From contig JBBQJW010000001.1 in assembly GCA_038326325.1 (NCBI GenBank), forward strand, positions 1 to 64,000: a stretch of 64,000 nt of DNA, read 5' to 3'. Position 1 is the stretch's first letter, and the number at the start of each line of letters is the position of its first letter. This document shows positions 1-8,992 of this stretch, piece by piece. Below the pieces are notes generated by a model that saw nothing but the letters and a program-made list of their open reading frames with translations, made no database searches and was not told where the DNA came from. Both the position numbers and the translations under genes were made by a program. Source of the DNA: UBA10324 sp038326325. GTDB taxonomy: Bacteria > Bacteroidota > Bacteroidia > Chitinophagales > UBA10324.

Positions 1-87
1 TAGGTACTCGTAGCAGTCTTCATCACTATTAAATCGTTTATGAAATTGAATTGCATTCACTCCGCCAAAGTCGAGCTTTAAATCCAT
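1..87 (-). CDS. IS1595-like transposase, N-terminal fragment cut by window edge
   Basis: Only the first 29 codons are in the window; the start codon ATG is at 87-85 on the minus strand and the frame is open to the edge. The peptide begins MDLKLDFGGVNAIQFHKRF and continues NSDEDCYEYL. This F..RF..(D/E)..C..YL arrangement is the usual N-terminal lead-in to the zinc ribbon of IS1595-family (ISXO2-like) transposases. The zinc ribbon and the DDE core would lie outside the window, so completeness cannot be judged. The 147 bases between this start and the next gene are AT-rich with a long T run near 172-185 and may hold the element's end; no clear terminal inverted repeat was identified. Confidence 0.55.
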   Translation of the reverse strand, partial: MDLKLDFGGVNAIQFHKRFNSDEDCYEYL

Positions 88-234
88 TTCTCGAAAATAG
101 ACAAAAATTTATGCTTGGGATGCTTAAGTGCATATACCTATAATATAATTCAAGATAAATTAGGTTATTCCATTTTTTTTTTTTGGTTTGAATACAATTC
201 ACGATTTTGTGAAAAAAAATAAACCCAAATTAAA

Positions 235-858
235 ATGAAAAACAAATTATCAATCCTCATCAAATCAATTTCTTTAATTGTTGTCCTCAATTTTATGACA
301 TTAAAAACTGTAAGTTCAGAAGAAATTTACCATATCGTAAGTTATATTATGCCTGATAGTGGTTTAGGATGTTGGCATATTCATACTTATATTTTGGATG
401 TAAATAATCAAGTTGTGGATTTTTGTGATTCTTGGTCACAAGGTATAGGTGGAGGATCAACTCCATGCCCACCGCATAATGTTACAATTCATAATTTCAC
501 AAATTCTCAATTTGAAAATTCTCAAATGGTAATTGATTCTCGAAACTTAGCAATATTAACTGCGGAGCATTGGCAAAATGGAAATGTAAATCCAAGCACT
601 TTGAATCTCTCAATTTCTCCTTCGCCATCTTCAGGTAATGTAACAGTCGCTTTTAATTCAACAAGTTCAGGTCATGCTTTATTTTTAATTGTTGATGAAT
701 TCGGAATTCCATTCTTTAACGGATCAATTAATGTAAATGAAGGCTCCAATACCATTAACATAGATATGTCGGCAGCTCATAACGGTAGCTATACCTTTTC
801 ACTTGCGACACAACAATACTTGATATACTCAAGTAACGGAATAATAATAATGAAGTAA
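235..858 (+). CDS. Small secreted protein with T9SS-type C-terminal region
   Basis: A 207-residue protein with a basic start and hydrophobic stretch (about residues 5-28, ending near TVSSEE) typical of a signal peptide. The middle has several Cys and His residues (GCWHIHTY, CPPHN). The last 80 residues begin ISPSPSSGNVTVAFNS and end in beta strands, resembling a type A T9SS C-terminal sorting domain, which usually starts with a (Y/F)PNPxxxG motif; here the Pro-Asn-Pro is degenerate. The function of the N-terminal part is not recognised. A copy of the dispersed octamer lies near 639. It is followed by an intrinsic terminator. Confidence 0.7.
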   Translation: MKNKLSILIKSISLIVVLNFMTLKTVSSEEIYHIVSYIMPDSGLGCWHIHTYILDVNNQVVDFCDSWSQGIGGGSTPCPPHNVTIHNFTNSQFENSQMVIDSRNLAILTAEHWQNGNVNPSTLNLSISPSPSSGNVTVAFNSTSSGHALFLIVDEFGIPFFNGSINVNEGSNTINIDMSAAHNGSYTFSLATQQYLIYSSNGIIIMK

Positions 859-879
859 ATTATTAACTTCCATTACTTT

Positions 880-912
880 TAAAAAGCCCTGCTATTTTTG
901 CGGGGCTTTTTT
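880..912 (+). terminator. Intrinsic terminator abutting the next start codon
   Basis: A GC-rich stem (AAAAGCCCTGC pairing with GCGGGGCTTTT, one mismatch) with an AT loop, ending in a run of T. The T run is directly followed by the ATG of the next gene at 913, so the terminator of the upstream gene and the translation start of the downstream gene abut. Confidence 0.8.
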
Positions 913-1281
913 ATGCTTAAAAAAATTAATTACATTTTCATTTCGCTACTGATTATTTTTTCTTCTTGCAAAACCACGAAGAAAACCTCAACTGTTACAG
1001 TGCCTGATTTTATAAAACAGAAAATTGAATTGTTCCAGCAATCTCCGGTTACCGATCCGCCGAGAAGTATTTATTCATATTCATACAATGGAAAAACAGT
1101 TTATTTTATTACAGCACCTTGTTGCGATATTACAAGTCAGTTGTTTGATGAAGCAGGAAATATTATTTGCCATCCTGATGGCGGAATCACCGGTAAGGGT
1201 GACGGAAAGTGTAATGATTTTTTTCAGGTGCGCACTGATGAAAAATTAGTCTGGAAAGATTCTCGAAGTCCTGAAAAATAA
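913..1281 (+). CDS. DUF6970-type lipoprotein
   Basis: A 122-residue predicted lipoprotein. Residues 1-19 form a lipoprotein signal with lipobox IFSSC (lipidated Cys19). The conserved core runs from a PPRSIYSYSYNGKTVYF segment through PCCDITSQLFDEAGNIICHP to GGITGKGDGKC and ends near KLVWKD. This pattern, with paired CC and later Cys residues, matches the small Bacteroidota DUF6970 family, whose function is unknown. ATG at 913 is preferred over an in-frame TTG at 898, because the TTG lies inside the terminator stem and the lipoprotein signal starts properly from MLKKIN. It probably sits in the outer membrane or periplasm. Confidence 0.7.
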   Translation: MLKKINYIFISLLIIFSSCKTTKKTSTVTVPDFIKQKIELFQQSPVTDPPRSIYSYSYNGKTVYFITAPCCDITSQLFDEAGNIICHPDGGITGKGDGKCNDFFQVRTDEKLVWKDSRSPEK

Positions 1282-1310
1282 TAATGTTTGAAAGGATTTC
1301 TTCGCAACAG

Positions 1311-2015
1311 TTATTTCAAAATTGCATAACAACTCACTACCACTTCCTTGGTTTCAATATTCTGCAAAAAGCAAATCACTTTTGTTTTGTTTGCATTGAA
1401 ATATTTTGAATTGATAAAAACGCCATTGAAAGAATAATCTCCTTGAAAATCTTTTTTCAATTCCTGAATTTTTACAGCTCCTGTTACAGTAGAAAGACTC
1501 TGCCTTAAAATGTTTCCATATTCCCCGCCACAAGCCATCGCGTATAACCTGAAATTCCCTTTCATTTCAACATTCGATTTTAAATAAAGAATCGCTGTAA
1601 CAGTGTCGGTCTTTAAGGAAAAAGCCGCTTTTAATTCAATCGGAGTTTTTAAAGAATACAAACTGTCAATCAGTTCGCTTGTAAATTCATTGGTGAAATA
1701 CATTTTACCGTTCACTTGAATCATTGGTATTCCGGTAACCTCATAATAGATCACCCGCTCTCGATTGTCATTGACATTCATATTGTAAAAAGCATCAACT
1801 CCCGGCCAACTCGTGCGATATTCAATTAAAGTGATTTTATCAATACGCGAGTTTACGATGGAGTCAAATTTCGGTTTATACTTTAAACAAGGAGCGCAAC
1901 CGGTGTTACTGAACTTTTCAATCAGCACTTTGTTTTGAGCCGATGAGTTTTCGAACTGTAACAGCGATAAAACGAAGAATGAAATGCGAAATAAATGTTT
2001 CAATGAATTGTTCAT
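1311..2015 (-). CDS. Secreted thioredoxin-fold protein (Omp28-like)
   Basis: A 234-residue exported protein. The signal peptide ends around SSA-Q27. A thioredoxin-like start follows directly: KVLIEKFSNTGCAPC with the redox motif CAPC at residues 40-43, and a TGIPMIQVNGK segment near residue 95 supplies the cis-Pro that faces the active site. The C-terminal half is beta-rich and resembles Omp28-type proteins of Bacteroidota. A role in periplasmic or envelope thiol chemistry is likely; substrates cannot be told. It runs divergently from the thiolase gene. A dispersed octamer inside the signal-peptide region (about 1957) encodes Leu-Leu-Gln. Confidence 0.65.
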   Translation of the reverse strand: MNNSLKHLFRISFFVLSLLQFENSSAQNKVLIEKFSNTGCAPCLKYKPKFDSIVNSRIDKITLIEYRTSWPGVDAFYNMNVNDNRERVIYYEVTGIPMIQVNGKMYFTNEFTSELIDSLYSLKTPIELKAAFSLKTDTVTAILYLKSNVEMKGNFRLYAMACGGEYGNILRQSLSTVTGAVKIQELKKDFQGDYSFNGVFINSKYFNANKTKVICFLQNIETKEVVVSCYAILK

Positions 2016-2041
2016 ACAGTTTTACAATCTTTTATTTCGGC

Positions 2042-2049
2042 TAAATTTG
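2042..2049 (+). promoter_or_regulatory. Possible -7 element of Bacteroidota promoter (TAAATTTG)
   Basis: TAAATTTG matches the Bacteroidota -7 consensus TAnnTTTG and lies 40 bases before the thiolase start. A convincing -33 TTTG at the usual distance is not visible, so this is weak support. Confidence 0.3.
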
Positions 2050-2089
2050 TCGCCTTAACGATACGAACCAAATTAATTCCGATAGAATC

Positions 2090-3268
2090 ATGAAAGAAGT
2101 CTTTATAATGTCAATCGCCCGCACTCCCATTGGAAGTTTAAGCGGCGCTCTAAGTTCAATTACCGCTCCAAAACTTGGCGCGGCGGCGATTAAAGCGGCG
2201 ATGGAAAGAGCGAAAATTTCCCCTGAGCAAGTGCAGGAAGTTTATATGGGAAATGTTTTAGGCGCGAATGTCGGACAGGCGCCAGCGCAACAGGCGAGTA
2301 TTTACGCGGGCATTCCAACGAATGTTCCTTGTACGACAGTAAATAAAGTTTGCGCTTCAGGAATGAAAGCGATCATGCTCGGCGCGCAATCAATCATGAT
2401 GGGAATTAATGACATCGTGGTCGCGGGCGGAATGGAAAGCATGAGCAACACTCCTTACTATTTAGATAAAGCGCGTGGCGGTTATCGTCTTGGTCACGGA
2501 CAAATTATAGACGGAATTATCCGTGATGGATTGTGGGATCCATATTCTGATTTTCACATGGGAAACGCTGGAGAAATTTGCGCAAAAGAATATAATATCA
2601 CTCGCGAAGACCAGGACAATTACGCCATTGAATCTTACAAGCGCGCGCAAAAAGCTTACACCAATAAATCATTCGCCGATGAAATAATTCCAGTTGAAGT
2701 GATGAACGGAAAAGAAAAAATGATGGTGACCGAAGATGAAGAATACAAAAAAGTGAAGTTTGAAAAAATGCCGACTCTTCGTTCAGCGTTTATAAAGGAC
2801 GGAACTATCACTGCTGCAAATGCAAGTAAATTAAATGATGGTGCATCAGCGGTAATACTGATGAGTGCTGAGAAAGCAAAAGAACTTGGATTGAAACCAC
2901 TGATGAAAATTACCGGATTCGCTGATGCATCGCAAGACCCGACATGGTTCACCACAACTCCCGCACTTGCCATTCCAAAAGCGTTGAAGATGGCGGGAAA
3001 AGAAATTGCTGATGTTGACTATGCGGAAATCAACGAAGCGTTTTCTGTCGTGTCAATCATCAATAACCGAATACTGAAATTGGATAACTCCATTGTAAAT
3101 ATTAATGGCGGCGCGGTTTCACTTGGTCATCCCATTGGTTCTTCAGGCGCTCGAATTACTGTTACACTCGCAAACATTCTAAAAAATAAAAACGCGAAAG
3201 TTGGTGTTGCAGGAATTTGCAATGGTGGCGGTGGCGCTTCAGCAATTGTACTTGAAAATGTTAGTTAG
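2090..3268 (+). CDS. atoB: Acetyl-CoA C-acetyltransferase (thiolase)
   Basis: A full-length 392-residue thiolase that condenses two acetyl-CoA or, in reverse, cleaves acetoacetyl-CoA in the cytoplasm. The nucleophilic cysteine is in NKVCASGMKA (Cys88). The catalytic histidine is in GHPIGSSGAR (His347) and the second cysteine is in ICNGGGGAS (Cys377). The start RTPIGSLSGALS is typical. It stands alone between a divergent thioredoxin-like gene and a terminator, so its pathway role (beta-oxidation, acetoacetate use or isoprenoid/mevalonate) is not set by context. Codon use is rich in GCG and GGC compared with the AT-rich cargo genes nearby. Confidence 0.93.
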   Translation: MKEVFIMSIARTPIGSLSGALSSITAPKLGAAAIKAAMERAKISPEQVQEVYMGNVLGANVGQAPAQQASIYAGIPTNVPCTTVNKVCASGMKAIMLGAQSIMMGINDIVVAGGMESMSNTPYYLDKARGGYRLGHGQIIDGIIRDGLWDPYSDFHMGNAGEICAKEYNITREDQDNYAIESYKRAQKAYTNKSFADEIIPVEVMNGKEKMMVTEDEEYKKVKFEKMPTLRSAFIKDGTITAANASKLNDGASAVILMSAEKAKELGLKPLMKITGFADASQDPTWFTTTPALAIPKALKMAGKEIADVDYAEINEAFSVVSIINNRILKLDNSIVNINGGAVSLGHPIGSSGARITVTLANILKNKNAKVGVAGICNGGGGASAIVLENVS

Positions 3269-3318
3269 CTTTTAGAAGTCAGCAATTAGCTTTTAACTAT
3301 CAGGTTGTATTAAAAAAT

Positions 3319-3356
3319 AAAGGGAGAAACTAATTTCTTAGTTTCTCCCTTTTTTA
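3319..3356 (+). terminator. Intrinsic terminator after thiolase
   Basis: A long perfect stem, AAGGGAGAAACTAA with its complement, a TTTC loop and a following T run. It ends the thiolase transcript. Confidence 0.88.
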
Positions 3357-3418
3357 TTTCAGAAATATAAAATATTTTCATACCCAATAAAAATTCATTC
3401 CAACATAAAAAAATTCTT

Positions 3419-4825
3419 ATGAAAAAAATTCTCACAATCATTTCAATTGCAATCTGCTTTTCGCAAATTGCTTCAGCTCAATTCTGGAACACAACCGGAA
3501 ACACAGGAACAACAGCTGGAACCAATTTTATTGGCACTACTGATGCAAAAGATTTTGTTTTCAAAACCGGTAACACCGAAAAAGGTCGCGTAAAAGTTAA
3601 CGGTCAATGGCAGTTTGGTGCAACTACCAATCTTGCAAAAATTGATTCGGGTGGTAATCTTTCCTTCTCCGGAAATGCTGCATACAAAGTTGCTGGAAAT
3701 AAATATGCGTTTCAATATTCAGGTAATCCAAATTATGGATTGTTCTTCAATTCACAATCGTTGTTATATGAATTCAGAACAAGCACCGCACTTTCTATAT
3801 TTTCAATTGGTGCAAATAGTGGCAATGGAATTTTTAAAGGGAATTTAAAAGTTGGAGCATACACGCTTCCGGCAACTGACGGAACAACTGGTCAGGTTTT
3901 AAAAACTGATGGAGCCGGAATTCTTGCATGGAGTGCTGATAATAACAGCGGTGGTGGTTCGCAATGGACAACAAACGGAACAGCAGTTTATTACAATACA
4001 GGGAATGTTGGTATCGGAACTTCTACTCCCGGAGTATTATTCAATGTGGTATCTACGACCTCCAGCAATCCAGTTTCATTTGATGGTGCAGCTGGTATGT
4101 TTATATCATTATATGAAGGTGGTGCTTACCGCGGATATCTCGGATCATTTTCTGGTGCAGCAACAGATGTTGACTTCGGGACAGGAGGAGGAAACACAAC
4201 AGGCAAATTAAATTTTACCATTCAGGCAACTCCGAAAATGACGATTGACGCGAGTGGTAATGTTGGAATAGGAACAACATCACCTGTTGCAAAATTGCAT
4301 GTATCACTTGCTAACGCTACCATTCCTACAGCAGAATTTGTAAATACTTCTATGGGCCCGAACATCAGTTGGATAAATTTTGGTTCAACCGGCGACTGGT
4401 ATATCCGTTCATCTTCTAATTCAGGAAAAGTTATTCTACAGGATCAAAGTACAAGCGCTCCTGTTTGTATTGGAACATCGCAGGTAGCCTCTGGATACAA
4501 ACTAAATGTTGACGGAAAAATTATTTGCGAAGAAGTTAAAGTTCAGAACTCCGTTTCGTGGCCTGATTATGTTTTTGAATCATCATACAAGTTACCAGAT
4601 TTACTTTCAGTAGAAAAACAAATTCAAGCTAAAGGCCATCTTCCAGGTGTTCCTTCTGCAGATGAAGTTTGTAATAACGGAATTTCATTAGGCGAAATGC
4701 AGGCAACACTGTTACAGAAGGTGGAAGAGTTAACACTCTACATGATTGAACAGCAAAAACAAATCAACGCGCTGAAAACAGAAAATGAAGAATTGAAAAT
4801 TTCCTTGCAAACCATTTCAAAATAA
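3419..4825 (+). CDS. Secreted tail-fibre-like protein with C-terminal coiled coil
   Basis: A 468-residue exported protein (signal peptide MKKILTIISIAICFSQIASA-Q). The body contains repeated NVGIGT(S/T)(T/S)P modules around residues 196-210 and 280-295, typical of phage-tail-fibre-like surface proteins in Bacteroidota. The C-terminal part carries WPDYVFESSYKLPDL, a GHLPGVPSADEV segment and a leucine-rich heptad region from about residue 425 (LLQKVEELTLYMIEQQKQI), a likely trimeric coiled coil. No catalytic peptidase S74 residues could be assigned and no T9SS sorting domain is seen. It is 21 bases upstream of the next cargo gene, so probably co-transcribed. Confidence 0.75.
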   Translation: MKKILTIISIAICFSQIASAQFWNTTGNTGTTAGTNFIGTTDAKDFVFKTGNTEKGRVKVNGQWQFGATTNLAKIDSGGNLSFSGNAAYKVAGNKYAFQYSGNPNYGLFFNSQSLLYEFRTSTALSIFSIGANSGNGIFKGNLKVGAYTLPATDGTTGQVLKTDGAGILAWSADNNSGGGSQWTTNGTAVYYNTGNVGIGTSTPGVLFNVVSTTSSNPVSFDGAAGMFISLYEGGAYRGYLGSFSGAATDVDFGTGGGNTTGKLNFTIQATPKMTIDASGNVGIGTTSPVAKLHVSLANATIPTAEFVNTSMGPNISWINFGSTGDWYIRSSSNSGKVILQDQSTSAPVCIGTSQVASGYKLNVDGKIICEEVKVQNSVSWPDYVFESSYKLPDLLSVEKQIQAKGHLPGVPSADEVCNNGISLGEMQATLLQKVEELTLYMIEQQKQINALKTENEELKISLQTISK

Positions 4826-4846
4826 GCAATCAAAAAAATCAGAGCT

Positions 4847-7780
4847 ATGAAAATAATTTTCATGATGCTGCTGTGCTTGCTTACAGTGAGTTTGCGAGCG
4901 CAGAATCAGTCACCTCCCTTTCAGAATTTTTATGATTATCAGAAAAATTTTTATGCAACACATAAAGAAGAACTCTCTGAAAAGAAGAATGAAGAAGAAG
5001 TTGAAGATGGTGAACTTGAGCGGTTTCAAAGAATGGAATGGTTTACCGCACCTCGTGTCTATCCTACGGGCGACTGGAAAAATTTTTCAAAACTTGCATT
5101 GGATGCAGAGTTGACACTGAAAAATAGTTCACGCTCAAGCAATGGTCGATGGCAGGCATGCGGTCCAAATAACATTAATGCTGTAATAGAAGTTGTTAAC
5201 GGAATTGGAAGAGTAACCAGAATTGCATTTGGCCCTTCAGGAAATATTTATGCCGGAACCGTTAATGGAGGGTTATGGAAACGAAGCGGAGGCAACTGGA
5301 CTTGTATTACTAATTTTATTCCCAACCTTACTGTTTCAGGTGTTGCAATTGACCCACTTGATGAAAATGTAATTTATATTTCAACTGGCGATGCTGATGG
5401 AACCTCGGGGCCGGTGCTTGATGCCATGGGAGTTTTCAAAACCAACGATGGAGGTTTATCATGGTATAAAACCGGATTGCAACTGACCTACCCTAATAAT
5501 TTTCGCGGCTATAAAATTATTGAACATCCAACATCACCGAATATTTTAATGCTTGCTTCAAGCGACGGTATTCTTCGAACCACTGATTCAGGATTAACAT
5601 GGGATACAGTGGCTACCGATCTTGGAAATTCTTTTTTTGATATTGAGTTTAAACCAACCAATCCTAATGTGGTTTATGCTTGCAGTCGTAATCATGTATT
5701 TCATTCGTTGGATGCAGGAGCAACTTGGTCGGCACCGTCATCATCCGATGCAATTAATGGCGATGGTTATGTTTCAAGAACTTCACTCGCTGTAACCGCC
5801 GACGCACCCAATAATGTGTATGTGCTTTGCGGAAGAGATGGGGACGGCAACACACCGGGAGGATTTATTCGGCTTCTAAAATCAACAAATGGTTCTGGTG
5901 CCTTTTCTTTTTCTGTTGTTTCATCTTACCTTAATACTCCCAATCTTTTTGGCGGCAGTCATGACGGAAGCGATATGAGATCGCAAGCCGGATACGATAT
6001 GTTTCTTGCAGTAAATCCATCAGATGCAAATGATATTTACCTTGGAGGAATTAACATCTGGCATTCATCGGGCGGTGGTGCGCCCGGAACATGGGGCCTT
6101 GCTGGTTACTGGGCTACTGACTTAAGTACAACTGTTGACCGTATACATGCAGACCAACACGATGCGGTTTTTTACAACGGAGATTTATATGTTGGAAACG
6201 ACGGGGGAATTTATTTTCGTGACATTGGTGCCATTGACCCAAACTGGGATGCTATCTATGGTGGATTAAATATTTCACAATTTTATTCTATCGAACTTGA
6301 CCCTTCTAACCCAAATGGTCATACGCTGCTTGGTGCGCAGGACAATGGTGAAATGGTGTATGATGGTGATGATAACTTTCAGACTATTTTGGGAGGAGAT
6401 GGCGGAGAAGGATTGGTTGACCCAACCGATAATAACCGTTACTACTTTTATGTAAATGATAATTTGTATAAAGATGGTTGCGATTTATGTACGCCGGGAA
6501 CCGACAGTCCGCAACCGGGATGTGGTTGCCCTGATGATGTAACACCTACACCTTCGTGGGTAGGCAATCGCGCGCTCGAAGTAGATCCAACATTTCACTC
6601 TCGTCTTTATTCGGGATATACTTGCCTCTTCCGTTCTGATAATGAAGGAGGAAGCTGGAGTTGGCAGAGTTCAATTCCGTGTGCGAATGAAACGATAGTT
6701 GATCTTGATTTCGATGCTACAAATAGATTATGGGTCACAAAAGGGTTTCATGTCTATCGTCAGAATGCAGCATTCTCTTCTTTGTTCACCGATATAACTT
6801 CAAATCTTCCTGTTACAACTGCTGTGATCACTGGACTTACTTGTTCAAGTTCCAACTCAAACATTGCATTCGCCTGCTTCTCTGGATATGCTGATGGAAC
6901 AAAAGTTTACGAAACGATTGACGGCGGAACCACATGGTTTAATATATCAGGATACCTTCCGAATGTTCCCGTGAACTGCATAGTGTATCAACCCAATACC
7001 GACGATGGGCTTTATATCGGAACTGACATTGGAGTTTTTTATTATGACAATTCAATCGTGTTATGGACTCCTTTCAGAAATGGGATGCCATCAGTTTCGG
7101 TTGCTGATTTAGAAATCAGCACGGTAGATAATATGTTGTATGCGGCGACATTTGGTCGTGGATTGTGGAAGAGTGATTTGTTTAATGGATGCCAGAACAA
7201 ACTCATGACGCTTAGCGGAACCATGACCGCAGACTCTTATACGGGGCCATTTACTTACACATCTGGTTACAATACTTATCGCGCAATTGATTCCATTGTT
7301 TCGAACATGCCGCTTTCGGGAGGGCTTGGCCAGCAGGTATTAATGATTTCAGAAGGATACATTCGATTGACTGAAGGATTTCAGGCAACCAATACCGACT
7401 TCACCGCCAAGTACGATCAGTATTGCTTCAACGGATTTTACGAATATCTGAAAGGAGAATACGCGGGTGAATTAACTGCACCGCAAAATCAAGGTGTAAC
7501 AGTTGAAGATGAAATTAAAGTATCAGTTTATCCAAATCCGTTTACTGATGAATTGAAATTGGGAGTGCTGGTTTCAGATCCTGATAAACCGATACAGTTA
7601 TTGTTTACTGATTTAACGGGAAGAGCTATTTCAGTTCCATACACTCAATCAACTTACGATGGAAATGCTATTGGCTTCCGATTCAAAACAACCCAGTTGG
7701 CTGATGGCGCTTACATCATTTCAGTCCGTTCAGGAAATCAAACTTTTACCAAGAAAGTAATTAAACTTTCCATCAAATAA
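4847..7780 (+). CDS. Sortilin (VPS10)-type beta-propeller T9SS cargo protein
   Basis: A 977-residue secreted protein with a signal peptide (ends near LRAQ-N). From about residue 105 it carries many Asp-box/BNR-like turns (KTNDGGLSWYKTG, RTTDSGLTWDT, HSLDAGATWSA, ETIDGGTTWFN), the signature of sortilin/sialidase-type beta-propellers. After a linker, the last 85 or so residues (VSVYPNPFTDELKLG to FTKKVIKLSIK) form a clear type A T9SS sorting domain. It is probably displayed on or released from the cell surface. Substrate is unknown; propellers of this fold may bind or degrade glycans or proteins. It shares the propeller type with the gene at 54512-57637, which lacks the sorting domain. Confidence 0.85.
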   Translation: MKIIFMMLLCLLTVSLRAQNQSPPFQNFYDYQKNFYATHKEELSEKKNEEEVEDGELERFQRMEWFTAPRVYPTGDWKNFSKLALDAELTLKNSSRSSNGRWQACGPNNINAVIEVVNGIGRVTRIAFGPSGNIYAGTVNGGLWKRSGGNWTCITNFIPNLTVSGVAIDPLDENVIYISTGDADGTSGPVLDAMGVFKTNDGGLSWYKTGLQLTYPNNFRGYKIIEHPTSPNILMLASSDGILRTTDSGLTWDTVATDLGNSFFDIEFKPTNPNVVYACSRNHVFHSLDAGATWSAPSSSDAINGDGYVSRTSLAVTADAPNNVYVLCGRDGDGNTPGGFIRLLKSTNGSGAFSFSVVSSYLNTPNLFGGSHDGSDMRSQAGYDMFLAVNPSDANDIYLGGINIWHSSGGGAPGTWGLAGYWATDLSTTVDRIHADQHDAVFYNGDLYVGNDGGIYFRDIGAIDPNWDAIYGGLNISQFYSIELDPSNPNGHTLLGAQDNGEMVYDGDDNFQTILGGDGGEGLVDPTDNNRYYFYVNDNLYKDGCDLCTPGTDSPQPGCGCPDDVTPTPSWVGNRALEVDPTFHSRLYSGYTCLFRSDNEGGSWSWQSSIPCANETIVDLDFDATNRLWVTKGFHVYRQNAAFSSLFTDITSNLPVTTAVITGLTCSSSNSNIAFACFSGYADGTKVYETIDGGTTWFNISGYLPNVPVNCIVYQPNTDDGLYIGTDIGVFYYDNSIVLWTPFRNGMPSVSVADLEISTVDNMLYAATFGRGLWKSDLFNGCQNKLMTLSGTMTADSYTGPFTYTSGYNTYRAIDSIVSNMPLSGGLGQQVLMISEGYIRLTEGFQATNTDFTAKYDQYCFNGFYEYLKGEYAGELTAPQNQGVTVEDEIKVSVYPNPFTDELKLGVLVSDPDKPIQLLFTDLTGRAISVPYTQSTYDGNAIGFRFKTTQLADGAYIISVRSGNQTFTKKVIKLSIK

Positions 7781-7799
7781 ATTTTTAATTCAATTTTTT

Positions 7800-7842
7800 T
7801 CGAAAGCCATTCTGATTCGTCGGAATGGCTTTCGTTTTTTAC
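7800..7842 (+). terminator. Intrinsic terminator after propeller cargo gene
   Basis: Twelve-base stem CGAAAGCCATTC with its exact complement, ten-base loop, T run after the stem. It ends the 3419-7780 unit. Confidence 0.88.
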
Positions 7843-7945
7843 ACAAGTTATTCTCCTGTTAATATTCTCTGAACAGAAGCGAAAAGAATTTCGAAATACT
7901 TTCGAAACATTGCAGAGGCAATTTCTGATCGCATCCCATCGTTAA

Positions 7946-8872
7946 ATGAAATTCATGAACGCAAAATTTTTTAGTCTCTTGTTCTTATTCGCTTCGCTGT
8001 TTTCCCTTAACAAGAGTGTTACAGCGGGAATATCATCAGAAGATTTTCAAGCGCTTCGAACTTATGAAGATACCCTTTCTGATTTGAGCGATTCGATTGT
8101 GGATGGTTCTGAGCAGGGAATCAGGCAGCAGGCGTGTTATGATTTTATCAGAACATTGGTGAAAGCGTTGAAGGTGAAAAACTCTTTTGAATATCCGTTC
8201 GACAGCGTGAAACACATCAACATCCTATATCCTGATGACAAGAGTTTCAGAATCTTTAATTGGAATTTGCTGAAGACAACCGGTGTGTATCGCTACTATG
8301 GAGCGATTCAGAAAAAATCTTCTGAATTAAAAATCTGGCCGCTGTATGATTATTCTGATTACTTCAAACATCCGACAGATACTGTTACATCAAGCGAACG
8401 ATGGTTTGGTATGCTTTACTATCAGATTAAACAAGAAGGAAAATATTATTTGCTCTTCGGTTGGGATGGAAACACTTTACTCAGCAACAAAAAAATTATT
8501 GATGTACTGAGTTTTGATAAAAAAGGAAATCCGGTTTTCGGCGCGAAGATTTTTAATATTGGAACAATTGAAGCGCCGAAATATGTTTCGCGCTTTATGA
8601 TTGAATACAAAGAAAACGCGCAGGTTAGTATGCGTTACGATAACGATTTGCAAATGATTATGTACGACCATCTGATTCCGATTGACGAGAAGGCGGAAGG
8701 CATGTATGAATTTTATGTACCCGACGGAAGTTACGAGGGTTTTCAATACCATAAAAAAAAGTGGAATCATATATCATCCATGTTCGATCAGACACAGAAA
8801 GAAGCTCCTGTTCCCAACCCTATTGATTTTGATAAAAAGAATGAGATAAAAAAAACGCAGAAGAAACAGTAG
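7946..8872 (+). CDS. Exported protein of unknown function
   Basis: A 308-residue protein with an N-terminal hydrophobic signal (about residues 5-27, cleavage near VTAG). No family motif was recognised with certainty. The rest is a mixed alpha/beta domain with aromatic-rich segments (WFGMLYYQIKQEGKYYLLFGWDGN around residues 154-177) and a charged tail of Lys, Glu and Gln. The WFG...YYLLFGWDGN...KKIIDVLSF pattern appears in conserved hypothetical proteins of Bacteroidota as I remember them, but a function cannot be given. It has its own upstream gap after a terminator, so it is probably transcribed separately. Confidence 0.6.
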   Translation: MKFMNAKFFSLLFLFASLFSLNKSVTAGISSEDFQALRTYEDTLSDLSDSIVDGSEQGIRQQACYDFIRTLVKALKVKNSFEYPFDSVKHINILYPDDKSFRIFNWNLLKTTGVYRYYGAIQKKSSELKIWPLYDYSDYFKHPTDTVTSSERWFGMLYYQIKQEGKYYLLFGWDGNTLLSNKKIIDVLSFDKKGNPVFGAKIFNIGTIEAPKYVSRFMIEYKENAQVSMRYDNDLQMIMYDHLIPIDEKAEGMYEFYVPDGSYEGFQYHKKKWNHISSMFDQTQKEAPVPNPIDFDKKNEIKKTQKKQ

Positions 8873-8992
8873 AAATACAAGTTGGCAATTGGCAGTTTTC
8901 AATTGGAAATAAAAACTCTAAATAATTATTTGCAATTTTATCCATTGAGAAAATTATTTTCACAAAATCCTTAGCAAAAAAAATTAATCCTT

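Noticed and set aside
898..912. TTG start five codons before the DUF6970 lipoprotein ATG
   Set aside because: It lies in the terminator stem and would place extra residues before a clean lipoprotein signal.
8879..8910. Spacer text rich in TTGGCAATTGGCAG-like words as a repeat element
   Set aside because: Short and imperfect, and no second clear copy was found in the window.
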